This document shows, piece by piece, positions 44,578 through 55,700 of a stretch of DNA of 64,000 nucleotides (positions are counted from its first letter, which is position 1; every line of letters starts with the position of its first letter). A program made the translations under genes and the position numbers. The stretch covers positions 2,857-66,856 of the forward strand of contig NMRA01000953.1 in NCBI GenBank assembly GCA_002633005.1. The letters run 5' to 3'. The notes beneath the pieces are model-generated. The model did no database searches. It saw only the letters and a list, made by a program, of their open reading frames with translations, and was not told the origin of the DNA. Origin of the DNA: Phoronis australis. Lineage: Eukaryota > Phoronida > Phoronidae.

Positions 44578-47500
44578 TCAGTTTTTAGTAAGCCATGTCA
44601 TTTCCCAGTTGTGCACGTCAGCCATTCGTTTGTTTCTGACTTCCGAGAGCTCGACACTTCGACGAAGCCTATGCTTAGCTATTCTAACGACACTGAATGG
44701 CGCAATGGAAACTCTACTCCATCTTGGACACTCCCCGGTTGCCCAGAATTCAGTCGTTCTGGACAGGTTATCTTGTATTTTTTCCTTGTTGACGTTCTCA
44801 CTGACATGTATTGTGACGAATGAAATGTTTTGGTTGAAAACCAGCAGAATCTGAAGTGAAACAATATAACACAGCGCTATTAATTTTATTCCAAAAACAT
44901 AGTGATATTCATCAAAGATTCTTGAGGAAAATTGCGATGTCACGCTTCAAAAGGTAACCAAAATTCCACGGATTGATACAATAATGAATAATTTTTGTGT
45001 GGATAACTATCGAAGTCAGATTCGTGCGATTGAATAACAAATGTGTAAAACGAAACACACAGAATTACCTTAAGAACATTTCTTAGGGCAGAAAAGTCTC
45101 GATCTTTTTCGATGTAGACATTGACTTCACCAACAGCACTCATGGCTAGAAACTGCTCGAGCAAGTTTAGTGACGGGTTCGGGTTGTCTCGACTGTCATA
45201 AATCATCTCTTCAATACTTGCACCAGTCTTCGGCTTGTACCTCGTCATTAACAGTTCCTCTGAAATAAGCGGTCACAGGTACAGACTGATTCCTTAGGAT
45301 TTTAAACATATGTAATAGTATGACTGTGCTTACTTTTAATAGTTGTTAATTTATTGGAAAAAATCCTTGGTAACGAAGTTACGTGTACACAGTTACCTTA
45401 ACGATGTTCATCACGGTATGCAAACATACATGTACATGGACATGTGCATGGTGTTGTACGAACAGTGTTGTTTCTAAGAGAGCAAAAATTCTGACAAAAT
45501 ACTTTGTATATACATGCATATACAATGAGTTCCTCAGAATGAAATTGACATAATTTTCGAGACTCTGACTAACTTGGCGTTTTTCTCATCAGCCTTTAAT
45601 TGACAGCTTAGCAATTGTAATAAACCGACACATTTTCGAATTTCAGTCACACTTTACTTTGAACTATAGCTATTTTTTGTAATGGAACTTCCAAGGCCAA
45701 ATGTGTTACCGCGATTTTGACAAAGTGCACGTGGCCTCTTTTGTCAAGATTTTGTTGAGAATTTGTGGGAATTGAAACGTGATCTAATCGAAAAGAAATG
45801 AATATTCGATATTGAGCGACGAAACTTAAACAGACGAATTTCGATGATCTATGGTTTGGTTTGAAAACTGGTGTTGGCTGCTATGCAACAAGACGACACC
45901 GCATGCTTTTCACGTCACTAAGGTATAATTCACTTATCAGACAAGACTCTAAAGTACACAATTTAAAAGAACACAATCAATTTCTAAACATCCAGAATAC
46001 CTACTTAGAAACGAGTATATCTGCGTGTTTTCCAAGCATAGCGAAGTGTCACATGCCAGAGAATGGACGCTTGAGTTCGTGTTCGCTGAATTAAAGAAAC
46101 TCGTCTTCTCCACGTTTCCAAAAGGAATGCTGGCCTTTGCAACAAAGTTGGACAGAAACTTCAAGCAAGATGCAACTTTTTTCTCCCATATTTTGCCTAA
46201 AATAGAAGGAGCGATTACTCTCTACCATAAAGTTTCCGGTGAGCTAACCTGTGGCGTTGCTTTACGCTTAACGAGGCCTGTGCCCGAATGTATGAAACAG
46301 TCCCAAATAGGGACTAAGTTCCCAAATCTTTTGCGTATTTGTTTCGCTCTATACTCTTAGGCGTATAGTTTTTATGGCATTATCTTGAGCTCTTTTTTGA
46401 CTAATGACATCTTCCAATAATATATATATAACTGAAAACACCCATAATTCAGTTAAAATAATTAGAAAGTTAGTCCTTAAACTACAGGCGTTGCATAAAA
46501 AGATCCATAATAATCATATTTTAATATTCTTAAAAGAATTCAACGTGGAGTTCACTTTCGGTTTTTTATCAAAGTCAACAATTGACTTAGTAATATGACT
46601 CAAACAGCATAAGAGGGGACAATCAGTATTTTCACAAGCCAACAAATGCGCTTTAGATTAAGAGAACTTAGTTGAGTCCCTATTTGAGACAGTTTCATGC
46701 AACCGGCCACTGGAGCGCGAAAAACAGGCGAACTTGCATTACATACATGTATCCACGGTTTCTTCGTACAGATTTTTGAATTGCTATTGACAACAAAGGA
46801 TTAATCTTCTATTTTTAAATTTCAAAAAAAAAACAATCTGGCAATTTCTCGTCACTTCGTCGGTTTTTCTCCCACAAGACGTAGCCGTATCACATTTCCC
46901 TTATACGGGAAATGCGACCTTTTGCCTTTGATGTAAACTAGACAATGGCGATTTCAAGAAGTAGCCACACTCCGATAAAGAGGCAATTAAGATATAGTGT
47001 ATGTCCTAACTGTTTAAAGTTATTTATAAAGGTTTCGTACAGTAGTATTCAAATATAGCCTAGAATCCTTTTTGGGAAATCGCTTGCTTCAGTGCCTTGC
47101 CTCGTACTATGCTGTCGACATCAGATTTGAATTTCAATGACGCATGATACTCTTCTGTTAACAGCCATTTTTTCAGTCAACAGTTTGTCAAATATCTGCG
47201 TTTATCTTCAATGGGAGAATATTGTGGTGAGCGTACATGTATTTGAAAAATCTCCTCAGTGGATAAAAGTGAATGACTCTGTATTAGGTGTTGCGAGATG
47301 GCGCTTGGGTCAGGAATTGCTTAAAAAATATTTTGACGAGCTTTTGCGTTGCAGGCTTCTTTAGAAGCGGAGCAATATGATGAAAGCTCGAAGGTCACCG
47401 TTTAATAATAAATGTTATGCAGTATATAGAGCCACCATTGCAGTGAATATCGTCTCCTCTATTCGAGACCAGGCATCGCCGGCCAAAACACCACAGGAGT

Positions 47501-48262
47501 AACCAAATCACGTAAACTCATCAAAGCCACAAGATGTGAGTGGTCACTCATGACTACATGTAGTTTGAGGACTCAATTCTAAAGAAACCATGATTAATAA
47601 AAACACAAGAAAATCAAAACAAAGATTCACCGAATCCGAGGCCGGGTCCGCAGTTGGTGACAAAACATTCTTTCAAATATTTTTCTGTCGAGTAGAGCTG
47701 GTTGCCTTTGTTTTTCAAATTATCCTTCAACTTAACCACGCCTTGATTTCGATCCTTGAGAGTTTCTTTACAGAAGTCGATCCTTTTCGAAAATGCTAAT
47801 CTGAAATTTTTTCAAAGAACAGAAAAAGACTGAGTAGATGAAATTGAGACTGCTGCATAGAACAATGCTTTACAATGTATCTAAGTTTAAACCTCTATCT
47901 TATTGTTTTACAGGAATGTAAATATGTGAAAATAGATTTTTGGATAAAAGAACGTCCCAATCCGTGATTATCTGACGCCATACAGAACGATTTGAAATCA
48001 TTGTCGGTACTTCCATTTATTCCAAAGTGAAACAGTTTGATAAAAACTAACATAATACACAGCAATTAAGAAGAATCTTAAATACAGTCATAAAAACTTT
48101 GTGATGTATTTCAGGAAACATCAGTGGGAGTAATACAACGGCGATCATTTTTAAAATGTTACTTCTTCTTGCTGAATGGCTGTGAAATGAAGTAAAACTT
48201 CTGTCCATATTTTGGTTCCTTGCAAGCTCTGCCATCATTGACAGGGTCAATGAGAGATCCAC
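44578..48262 (-). CDS. Gene C: C-terminal part of an unrecognised protein, four exons
   Basis: Exons 48262-48163, 47800-47631, 45259-45069 and 44850-44578 (TGA stop) join in phase (1-2, 2-1, 1-0, 0-stop). They give about 244 codons with no internal stop. The product includes GSLIDPVNDGRACKEPKYGQ, DFCKETLKDRNQGVVKLKD, a CFVTNCGPGLGF segment, EEMIYDSRDNPNPSLNLLEQ, and VSFYI-type strands such as EVNVYIEKDRDF and ISFVTIHVSENV. It ends in a basic, Arg-rich tail. I do not recognise the family. The 5' end is missing. Entry phase 1 equals the leaving phase of gene A exon 15, so these exons may be an alternative 3' end of gene A, or a separate gene whose first exons I could not find. Confidence 0.68.
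45260..47630 (-). other. Gene C intron, 2.4 kb
   Basis: It contains one long plus-strand frame (45949-46240, listed separately) and short frames at 46404-46598 and 47137-47364 with no signature. Confidence 0.45.
45949..46240 (+). other. Unrecognised coding-like frame on the plus strand
   Basis: The frame is open from just after a TAA near 45949. It reads KHPEYLLRNEYICVFSKHSE, EWTLEFVFAELKKLVFST, MLAFATKLDRNFKQDATFF and ILPKIEGAITLYHKVS, then meets a good donor (TTTCCG|GTGAGC) at 46241. Composition looks like a real exon, but there is no upstream ATG, acceptor or partner exon. It may be a fragment of a gene or retrocopy lying antisense in the intron of gene C. Confidence 0.3.
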
Positions 48263-48923
48263 CTAAAATAGTCGTGATTCGTAGTTAAAGAGGTAGACGT
48301 AATATATGTGTTAATGCTATTAAAGCGGTTAGGATTGTGATGGTACATCTTTAAGAGGACAGGCAATGTCATCCATCCCGTCTTACTGTAGAAACAAATC
48401 TATTCAAATGAGCTTGTGGTGACAAGTATGGGCTTCGTTTGAACAAAGAAACCCATGCACCTCAGTCACGACATGTGTTTATTAACAGTATTTCAACGAT
48501 ACCCCCACGTTAATAATCGTGCATGTAGCTCACGTGAAATGAAAAAGATGGCGCAACCCTAGTGTTTTGTGGACCTTTTCATTGAGCAGCGAACCCCATC
48601 GCCCATCCAAGACGATTCCAATCTACACTAACTTGGTGATAGACACCTTGTATTAAATGTTAAGTAGAACGCAGAAACATGATACCTGCGCTCAACTACT
48701 TCTCATAGTTGCTCTTATGATGCATGTGCGGTGAATCGGGACAGTAAACTTTAAAACATATCCAAGAGAATTGGTAACATGTACCTTTGGTGAAAGTGAC
48801 ACCAACAACTCACGGCATCCCTAATGAAGCAGTGTATATGCCACCTCAGTGTACTGTACTTAGCCGAGTTTTACTTAAAGTGTATTAAAAGTAGGCTATA
48901 ATAGATGGATACGGTGGAATAAA
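48263..48923. other. Stretch between gene A stop and first recognised gene C exon
   Basis: A search for an ATG exon ending in phase 1 failed; candidate donors near 48537, 48690 and 48782 are preceded by stops or lack a start. A poly-A signal candidate lies at 48478-48483. Confidence 0.45.
48478..48483 (-). terminator. Candidate polyadenylation signal for gene A
   Basis: AATAAA on the minus strand, about 440 nt after the gene A stop codon. It is the first exact match downstream in the region read. The hexamer is common by chance. Confidence 0.3.
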
Positions 48924-49710
48924 TCACATATGTTGCATCTTAGAAACAAGTGGAACAATACCTTTGTTTACAACACTAGCAAACGACTCCAGGTTCTTAA
49001 ACCATGGCGTTGCTTCTGCTTCCCACACCTTCATCCGTGCAGCATTATCAACCAGTGGCTGAGGACTCAAATCGACGTATAGTTTGTTGCGATGTGCACC
49101 CAAACCAAGGGTCATGTGTTCAGTGTTGAATACACGCAGACAACTACGAGCCACGACGTGGGCTAAGTCGTATAGTAGTTCAGAATTTGTAACGGACAAT
49201 TCAACTGCTTGCCCGGTTTGGAAACGATACCGTTCTTCCTTATGTCGGAAGTCTATGTCTCTATTGTTTATGTATCGCGTCCGGTAGCCTGATCCTTCCA
49301 GAATGCGGAAATTTGGAAATTTACTTTTCACGATTTCGAGACACTCCAGCAACTTGACGTCCAGTCTAAAATACCTCTTTCCAGGATAAGCGAAGTCTTC
49401 GATTAGGAAATGCTCCGACAGATGGAGCTTCCTTTGTGAACCGTCTAGAAGCTTTATGATGCGACTCTCCTCTTTCAGACGTTTAGGATATGAATATTCA
49501 TGACGTACATGATCAGGCAAACCTGCTACAAAGAGCTGAGTCAAAGGGAATGAGACCAGTTCTCCGACCGCGTCTTGTTGTGGCTTTACACAAACCTCTA
49601 TATCATTGTTGCCGATAACTTTAACGTAGTCGAACCCAGCGCACTGTGCCAGCGAGGACAGTCGCGAAAGGTCACTCGATCTCCCGTTCAGTAAGCGAAG
49701 CTTCGCAGCT
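48924..49710 (-). CDS. Gene A exon 17: repeated module copy 2 and M15-like C-terminal domain
   Basis: From acceptor TTTTTCAG to a TGA stop. It begins with the second module (RLSSLAQCAGFDYVKV). KLHLSEHFLIEDFAYPG, a helix (LDVKLLECLEIVKSKFP) and RILEGSGYRT at about 1264-1273 match the start of peptidase M15/DD-carboxypeptidase-like domains. The usual S.H..G.A.D zinc motif reads YRFQTGQAVEL (about 1290-1300), with His to Phe and Asp to Glu. The final HxD strand reads KLYVDLSP, without His. Fold similarity is plausible; peptidase activity is unlikely. Confidence 0.75.
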
Positions 49711-52700
49711 CTGAAAAAATTGCAGTTTGAAACAAGTTGTCGCAAGCAAATCAAGTCCTGGTGCCTAATTTTTAATTCTTTAACTCTAACTTAATTTTGG
49801 TTCAATTGTATAGGTCCAACATATGAGTTTTGTTAGTCTGTGCCCGAGCCAGTACACGACAAATGTGTAATCCTAGGTTGCACTTGACGACCCAAGCAGC
49901 TGTAATTTCTAGTCTGCGCTCAAAATCTCAAATCTGTTCTCCAATGTGTAGCTTGAATCCAGGGCTCATCGTGTAATACCTCCGAGTAGATAGAAACATC
50001 TTCATAAATCACAACTGATTGCTCGTAACAAAAGGAAGTGTCCATTTCTAGTTTTACAGACTCTTGCTCATCATTTTCAGAGAGTATAAGAGATAAAATT
50101 AACAACGTTTCAGTAGGCTGTAAACCCGCTTTGCAATCAGCCCAGCACCAGCAACACCGATAACCACATTATAATCCAGAAACAACGGTGTCATCCAACA
50201 CTTGCCCTACCTTCCTTCTGTATATAACGTGCTTTCGGATTTATCCACATAAGAGTTCGATGTCGGTTCTTTCCAAGCATTCTGGACTTGAAGTGTTCGG
50301 GTGTCTGCAAAGAAGCTGGTTAAGTTTCTGTATCACGCTATGTCCACAAGAACACAGCGCTTAGAAGAATGTCCGTATTAATTCTGTTGTGTATTTAATT
50401 TTTGGTGTGTACTAATTTCGATGTTGTTTACTCCGCTTACACGTACGCAAATATGTATGTGTTCAAACTTAGCAGTGGGCTTATGGCCTTTGAGGACTTC
50501 AACAAAGTGAAAGTAAATTATGTCAAAAATGACATAATTTCTGTGTAACTTAAGATCGAAGACAAAAATTTGACTTTCTATACATAAACCAGTCTTCTCG
50601 GAATTTTCGTCATCAGTCTTAAATTAACCAGAATTTCGGTCGTAGCTTAGATAATCTTTGGTCTTCTAAGACTTAAACGCCTTAATCTTTGGTCAGTTTT
50701 CATGAAAGTAGTCCCAGATTTTATTTAATTGATAATTTTGTTGAAACACAACTATGCACTAGCAGCAAACGTATCAAAACACATCAGCTGCAGTTTTGCT
50801 ACAAAATCTCCGCGGCCATTACATGGATAGTCAGTTTACCGCGCCCTGCAGTGCGCGGCAACACGCTGTCCAACATTTAGGTTGAGCTCTGATACGCCGT
50901 AAAACGTAACAATTTCGTAAAATGTAATGACACTTTACGTCATTGTTGCATTTCACGTTACCAGGCCTCTCCTAACATGTACAAAGTTGTTAAATTTTAT
51001 GAAATTGTTACAATTTACGTCGATTGTACATGCGAGAAATATACAATTTTTACATTTTACGAAAACGACGTCATACTCCATGGTATTTGTCTTACGGAGG
51101 AAAAGGGTTCACACCATTAACGGCTTCTTTATCGGATCGAATTTTTAGATGTGTCCTGTGCTTTCCATTGAATTTTTATCATGAATATTTTTAGTGTGGT
51201 CACAAGTGTACCCCGTACAGTTTCAACTCCAGGCGAAAGGAGTTTCCAGGATCAAGTAACAACTCTGTTACTGTTGGAGAGTTCTTGCAATCTTATGTTG
51301 ACAAGTCATGAACCAATGGTGTAACCAAGAAACAATGCCTCTTGGCGCTTTCTGGGTCTGTATATTTATTGTACTGATTATTCCAAAATAAACACTCAAT
51401 AAAAATGGTGCATCCGACATTACAGTAAACATTCTTCCCTTGGTAAGCACAGCAGAAGCAATGACATCGTATTTGTACATGTATATGTTACTAACGCACA
51501 CGAAGAAAATTGTGGGATATTACATGTATATCGCGATAAGTAATATGCAAGCCAATTTAGACGAAAGGAAAAGTACGTATAGCGTGAACTACTTTTAACG
51601 AATCTTTAGTGTTAAGCGGTAACATCTGTATAAATGTCTTTTTGTTATTGTATACATGTATGATTTGCCTATTTTTTGTACGTTCTCATTGGGAATGGTG
51701 ACTTACAGTATATGTCCAACTTGTGGCTGGGTAGCAATTGCTACAGGTCAATTAATTAAATGAATATTGATTAACTGATTGATTGATATATGTCGTTGCG
51801 AATTTGTTAAAAAACTTGAACTTATAAAGTGTGTGTTTATTTCATGTAAACTAGGAGCAGTTGTAAACAAATCAAAATATGAAACAAATTTACATGAAAT
51901 TACTAATTAACAGCCTTCTGCTACTTGTACTTCTGAACTGGCATTAGGTTGAGCAGACGATAGGAAGCAAACGTTGTTTTAAAGAAGATTAATGAAAAAA
52001 ATACCTGTTAAATTTTTATAGAATCAATAAAATAATATCGTAATACAAAACATGTTATACCCATTATCGATTTTTGTTTGCTTTCATTGACTAAATACAA
52101 CACGGTAAGGACAAAGAAGTATTTGACGTAGTAATACATATATATCTACCATGGCAACGACTGATTTATGACTAGTTGGCCAAATAAGGGCGCTGCATTG
52201 TTTAGGTTGCGTGTTTGCGTACTTTAAACACAGTTTTCACCTTAAAGTTCATCAAGTTTGTTGAAATTAAATTTCATTTGATATTTATTTGAATGATACG
52301 TTTATGATTTGTGCTATATATTTGGTCCAGTTGTCACATGTGTTTTTCAATTATCGGAGACTCAAACACCAATGCTGTGAGTGTGAGCATTGGGTGGGGG
52401 AGTAGAGTTTAAAAAACTACCGTTACTCTTATAGGTTTAGTCCACCAAATACATTACACCTTACGGCATTGTCAAGGATATTTTTCTAGAGATGATAAGG
52501 GTACATGTATTTGCTCTATACAAAAATACGGAAAAGTAGTTTTGTTGTATTTCACGGTGTGATAACACAGATATTTCAAATCCGTACCATCACCAATGTA
52601 TGATAATGGCTAAGTTGCATTTCTTCGGGAAAAGTCTACAATAAAATGTTTCATGGCAGTTTCAATTCGGGAGCCAATTTGATAGAAAACCGTTTAGTCC

Positions 52701-55700
52701 TATTAGTAATACAACCAACGATACCGTGCTTTGAAGTTGCCGCAAGTCCAAGACAATTTTTAATCTCAACCTCCTCTTTTCCAAAAAGTGGGCCTATTCT
52801 GCATCCACAGCTACCAAAGTGTTTCTCACAATATCGTTAATGAGAACCCCTTTAAAATCCTTTTGAAACAGCACTCGCTGTCCTTTATGGGATGCCCGGT
52901 GAAAATATTGAACCATAAATGAGATGATTTTAAAATCTTTGAGGACCATGATGCACTAGCACTTGCTAAGAATGTAGTTTAAATTTTGCACTAAGTCCTC
53001 GTTCGAAAATGTTAATACTAATAATAACAGTAATAATGATAATGATTAGTCAAATTTATGCCGCGTCAACATGGAGGATTTTTCTGTAGAAAAGGCATAC
53101 AAAAAGGGCCGACCAAAAGAGTGTTTTTTCATAGCATATAATACTTTCCAAAATAGTGCCATTTTCGACAAAATGCTATCTCAAATGGTGCCTTTTCTGA
53201 ATTTCTGGAATTTTTACATAAAATTACTGACTCGATAAATGGGCAATTTTTTGTCCGAGCCCATTCTCTAAATGAGTAGGTATCCAAATATTCGCCCAAA
53301 AATGCTCGAGTACTCCTGACCGTAGTTTTGGTCATTTTCCTTGTGATATGACGTTGGTTTCGTAAACTGTGTCAATGATACATTTCTCGAACGCGGATTC
53401 GACGTAAAATGCAACATGTAAGCAAAATGTAACAACTTGCTCCATTTTAGAAGAGTCTTAGCAACGTTCAGTGTAACAATGACGTAAAATGTAACAGTTG
53501 TTACATTTACGAAATTATTACATTTTATGGCGTATGAGAGCTCAAATGATCAGTCACAACATACGTATGGATTATAGCGATAAGATTTAGTAACGGAAAA
53601 ATTCCGCGATGACGAATCTTTATTTCACTATAGAAGTGTCAGTACGTTCGATATTTAGGTCTCCTAAATGTAAAAAGATAAACCTCTCCATTCTTGACCA
53701 GTCAGGAATGCAAGCCGCCTCAAACGAAAAGCCAGCCGGAAGGACATCATTCTGTCAGCACATCTCTCCATGTTGTCATCATCTTCGTCTGCATTTCTGC
53801 AGTCCGGACACGGTGCACCTTCAACGCCACACCATTTGCTTGTTGCTTCTCCATTAGCAAACGAAACGTCATTCATGTAGTAATAGAAAAGCCTAGCAAC
53901 ATAGAAGTTAAATTACTTTGTATGCGTCAATTTCTTTGTGATGGTATCGCATGCATACACAGTCACAGGCATTTCGAAGGTTACTGGTTACGCGAGCTGG
54001 AAGGGTAGGTGAAAAGTGTTTGTGCAGCTATGACTTATTCTTAATCGTCTTCTTCAGTTGAGCAGTTGACCAGCTTCCAGTTTGGTTACTGCTTTGATGT
54101 TTCACGGAAAAAATAACACCAAGTGTCACTGTTTTAACCTTTGAAATTTTATCTTTTGAGGTAGTGATATAAAATTTATGTTATACATTTGCTTTGAAAA
54201 CCATTTTTAAGGCGGATGTGTATTGAATTCGAGTTTTAAAAAATGTCAGAGCCCAAGATTCAGAGTGCTTATCTCTACACTGTCTATACTGTGGATCCTT
54301 TTGTTCAGCCTATTATTTTTAGTCTTATTTGGTTATGAATTGACCATAGACTATTTATTCATGATATTTTGTTCCATTGCCACGGTGCAAAATTGTGAAG
54401 AAGTACAAGCAACAATACGACAGACACAATGAAAGGATGGGTGCATTCAGCAACATACGGGACGGCACTAGATTACAGGTCTTCTTCCACTGCTCGTGAG
54501 CTTACTACTGTATTCAAGTTTCTGAATTTTAGGCAGGTTTGGTGATGACTATACAAACCCCAGTCTCTACTTATAAGTAGAGACGGTGGCAATGCCATGA
54601 GGCGTTCCTACGGGGGAAGCTTTTCGCTGAATTATGCCTCTGACTCATTAAACGATTGAAGTCACGTTGCTATTTTTTCATTTTGTGCATAGAGGGAGAC
54701 ATTAGGAGGTCGTCCTTCCAACTTGAACCAATACTGCCGCAATTAAACTTTTTGGAGCAGTCATTCGTCCAGTTGCCCAAAACGGCAGCTAGCCATTTTT
54801 ACACTCCTCGCGACAAGATAAATAACGTCATACGGCTACATCTCAGCAAAAATACTTAGGAGGAAACCTCCATGCATTAGTTGTTTAGCGTGTATTGTAC
54901 AGTTCTCAACTAAGGAAATGAAATTGCAACACACAATGCAATGAGAATTTGAAAATTGAACCTTTCTGATCAAATTTGAGAAAATGTTGTCCTAAACGCC
55001 ATGTAATAATTTGAATAACATACATGTATTTAGCATGTGATTTGTTGAAATATTTGACTGTCAAAGGTTACTGCAGTTGTGACTTTTTTCCGTTCACAAT
55101 TTGTGAGAATACATGAACTACTTGTAATTCGATAACACAGAAATTACGAGAGTTAATATATTTTTACTAGCATAACAACAATTGCTTCCTTTCTCGGAAT
55201 AACAGCTAACATACAATTGCGCAAAATCACCCTCAAGTCATCCTTATACTAATTGCATACAAGCTGCATCGAATAGTACCTGTGAAACCTTTCATCGTCT
55301 CTTGTGATTGGAGCAGCTATTGGAAGACAAACGTCATCCATCGACCATTCTGCATCGGTAGACTTCCCTTCACTTAATTCAGGAAATCTATCACCACACC
55401 AGCTTAGACTTGGAAAATCACCTGCCGAAAATAAAAACCGCTTAGAATCCATTTTGCTTTTAAACTTTCCCAAGATAACATCAAAGTTTATCAAAATTAA
55501 CGTGCCTACCGCCACACAACTGTGTTTGACGGCATTGCCACAACGAACTGACTTTCTTCAAATTCCAGATTAGTGCAGTGCTAAATTTGTGTTTTTAAAG
55601 GATGCTGTTCTGAATCAGTAAAGAAGTGGTACAAAATTGAACTTACGACCAGTGAAAACAGGCTTCACGTCCACTTTTTTCGTTGAATAATCAACATCTA

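Larger units (their letters stand above)
50305..53683 (-). other. Gene A intron 15, 3.4 kb, largely a terminal-inverted-repeat element
   Basis: Most of the intron is the element at 50882-53545. No additional exon is required by phase. Confidence 0.6.

Noticed and set aside
47137-47364. 75-codon plus-strand frame with a protein-like ending
   Set aside because: No family signature, no splice partners, and it lies in a gene C intron.
49920-50105. 61-codon minus-strand frame between gene A exons 16 and 17
   Set aside because: Exon 16 joins exon 17 directly in phase; this frame is not needed and has no matching acceptor.
54223-54432. Hydrophobic plus-strand frame resembling a small membrane protein
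   Set aside because: It lies in an AT-rich intron, has no splice or promoter context, and AT-rich DNA often yields hydrophobic frames.
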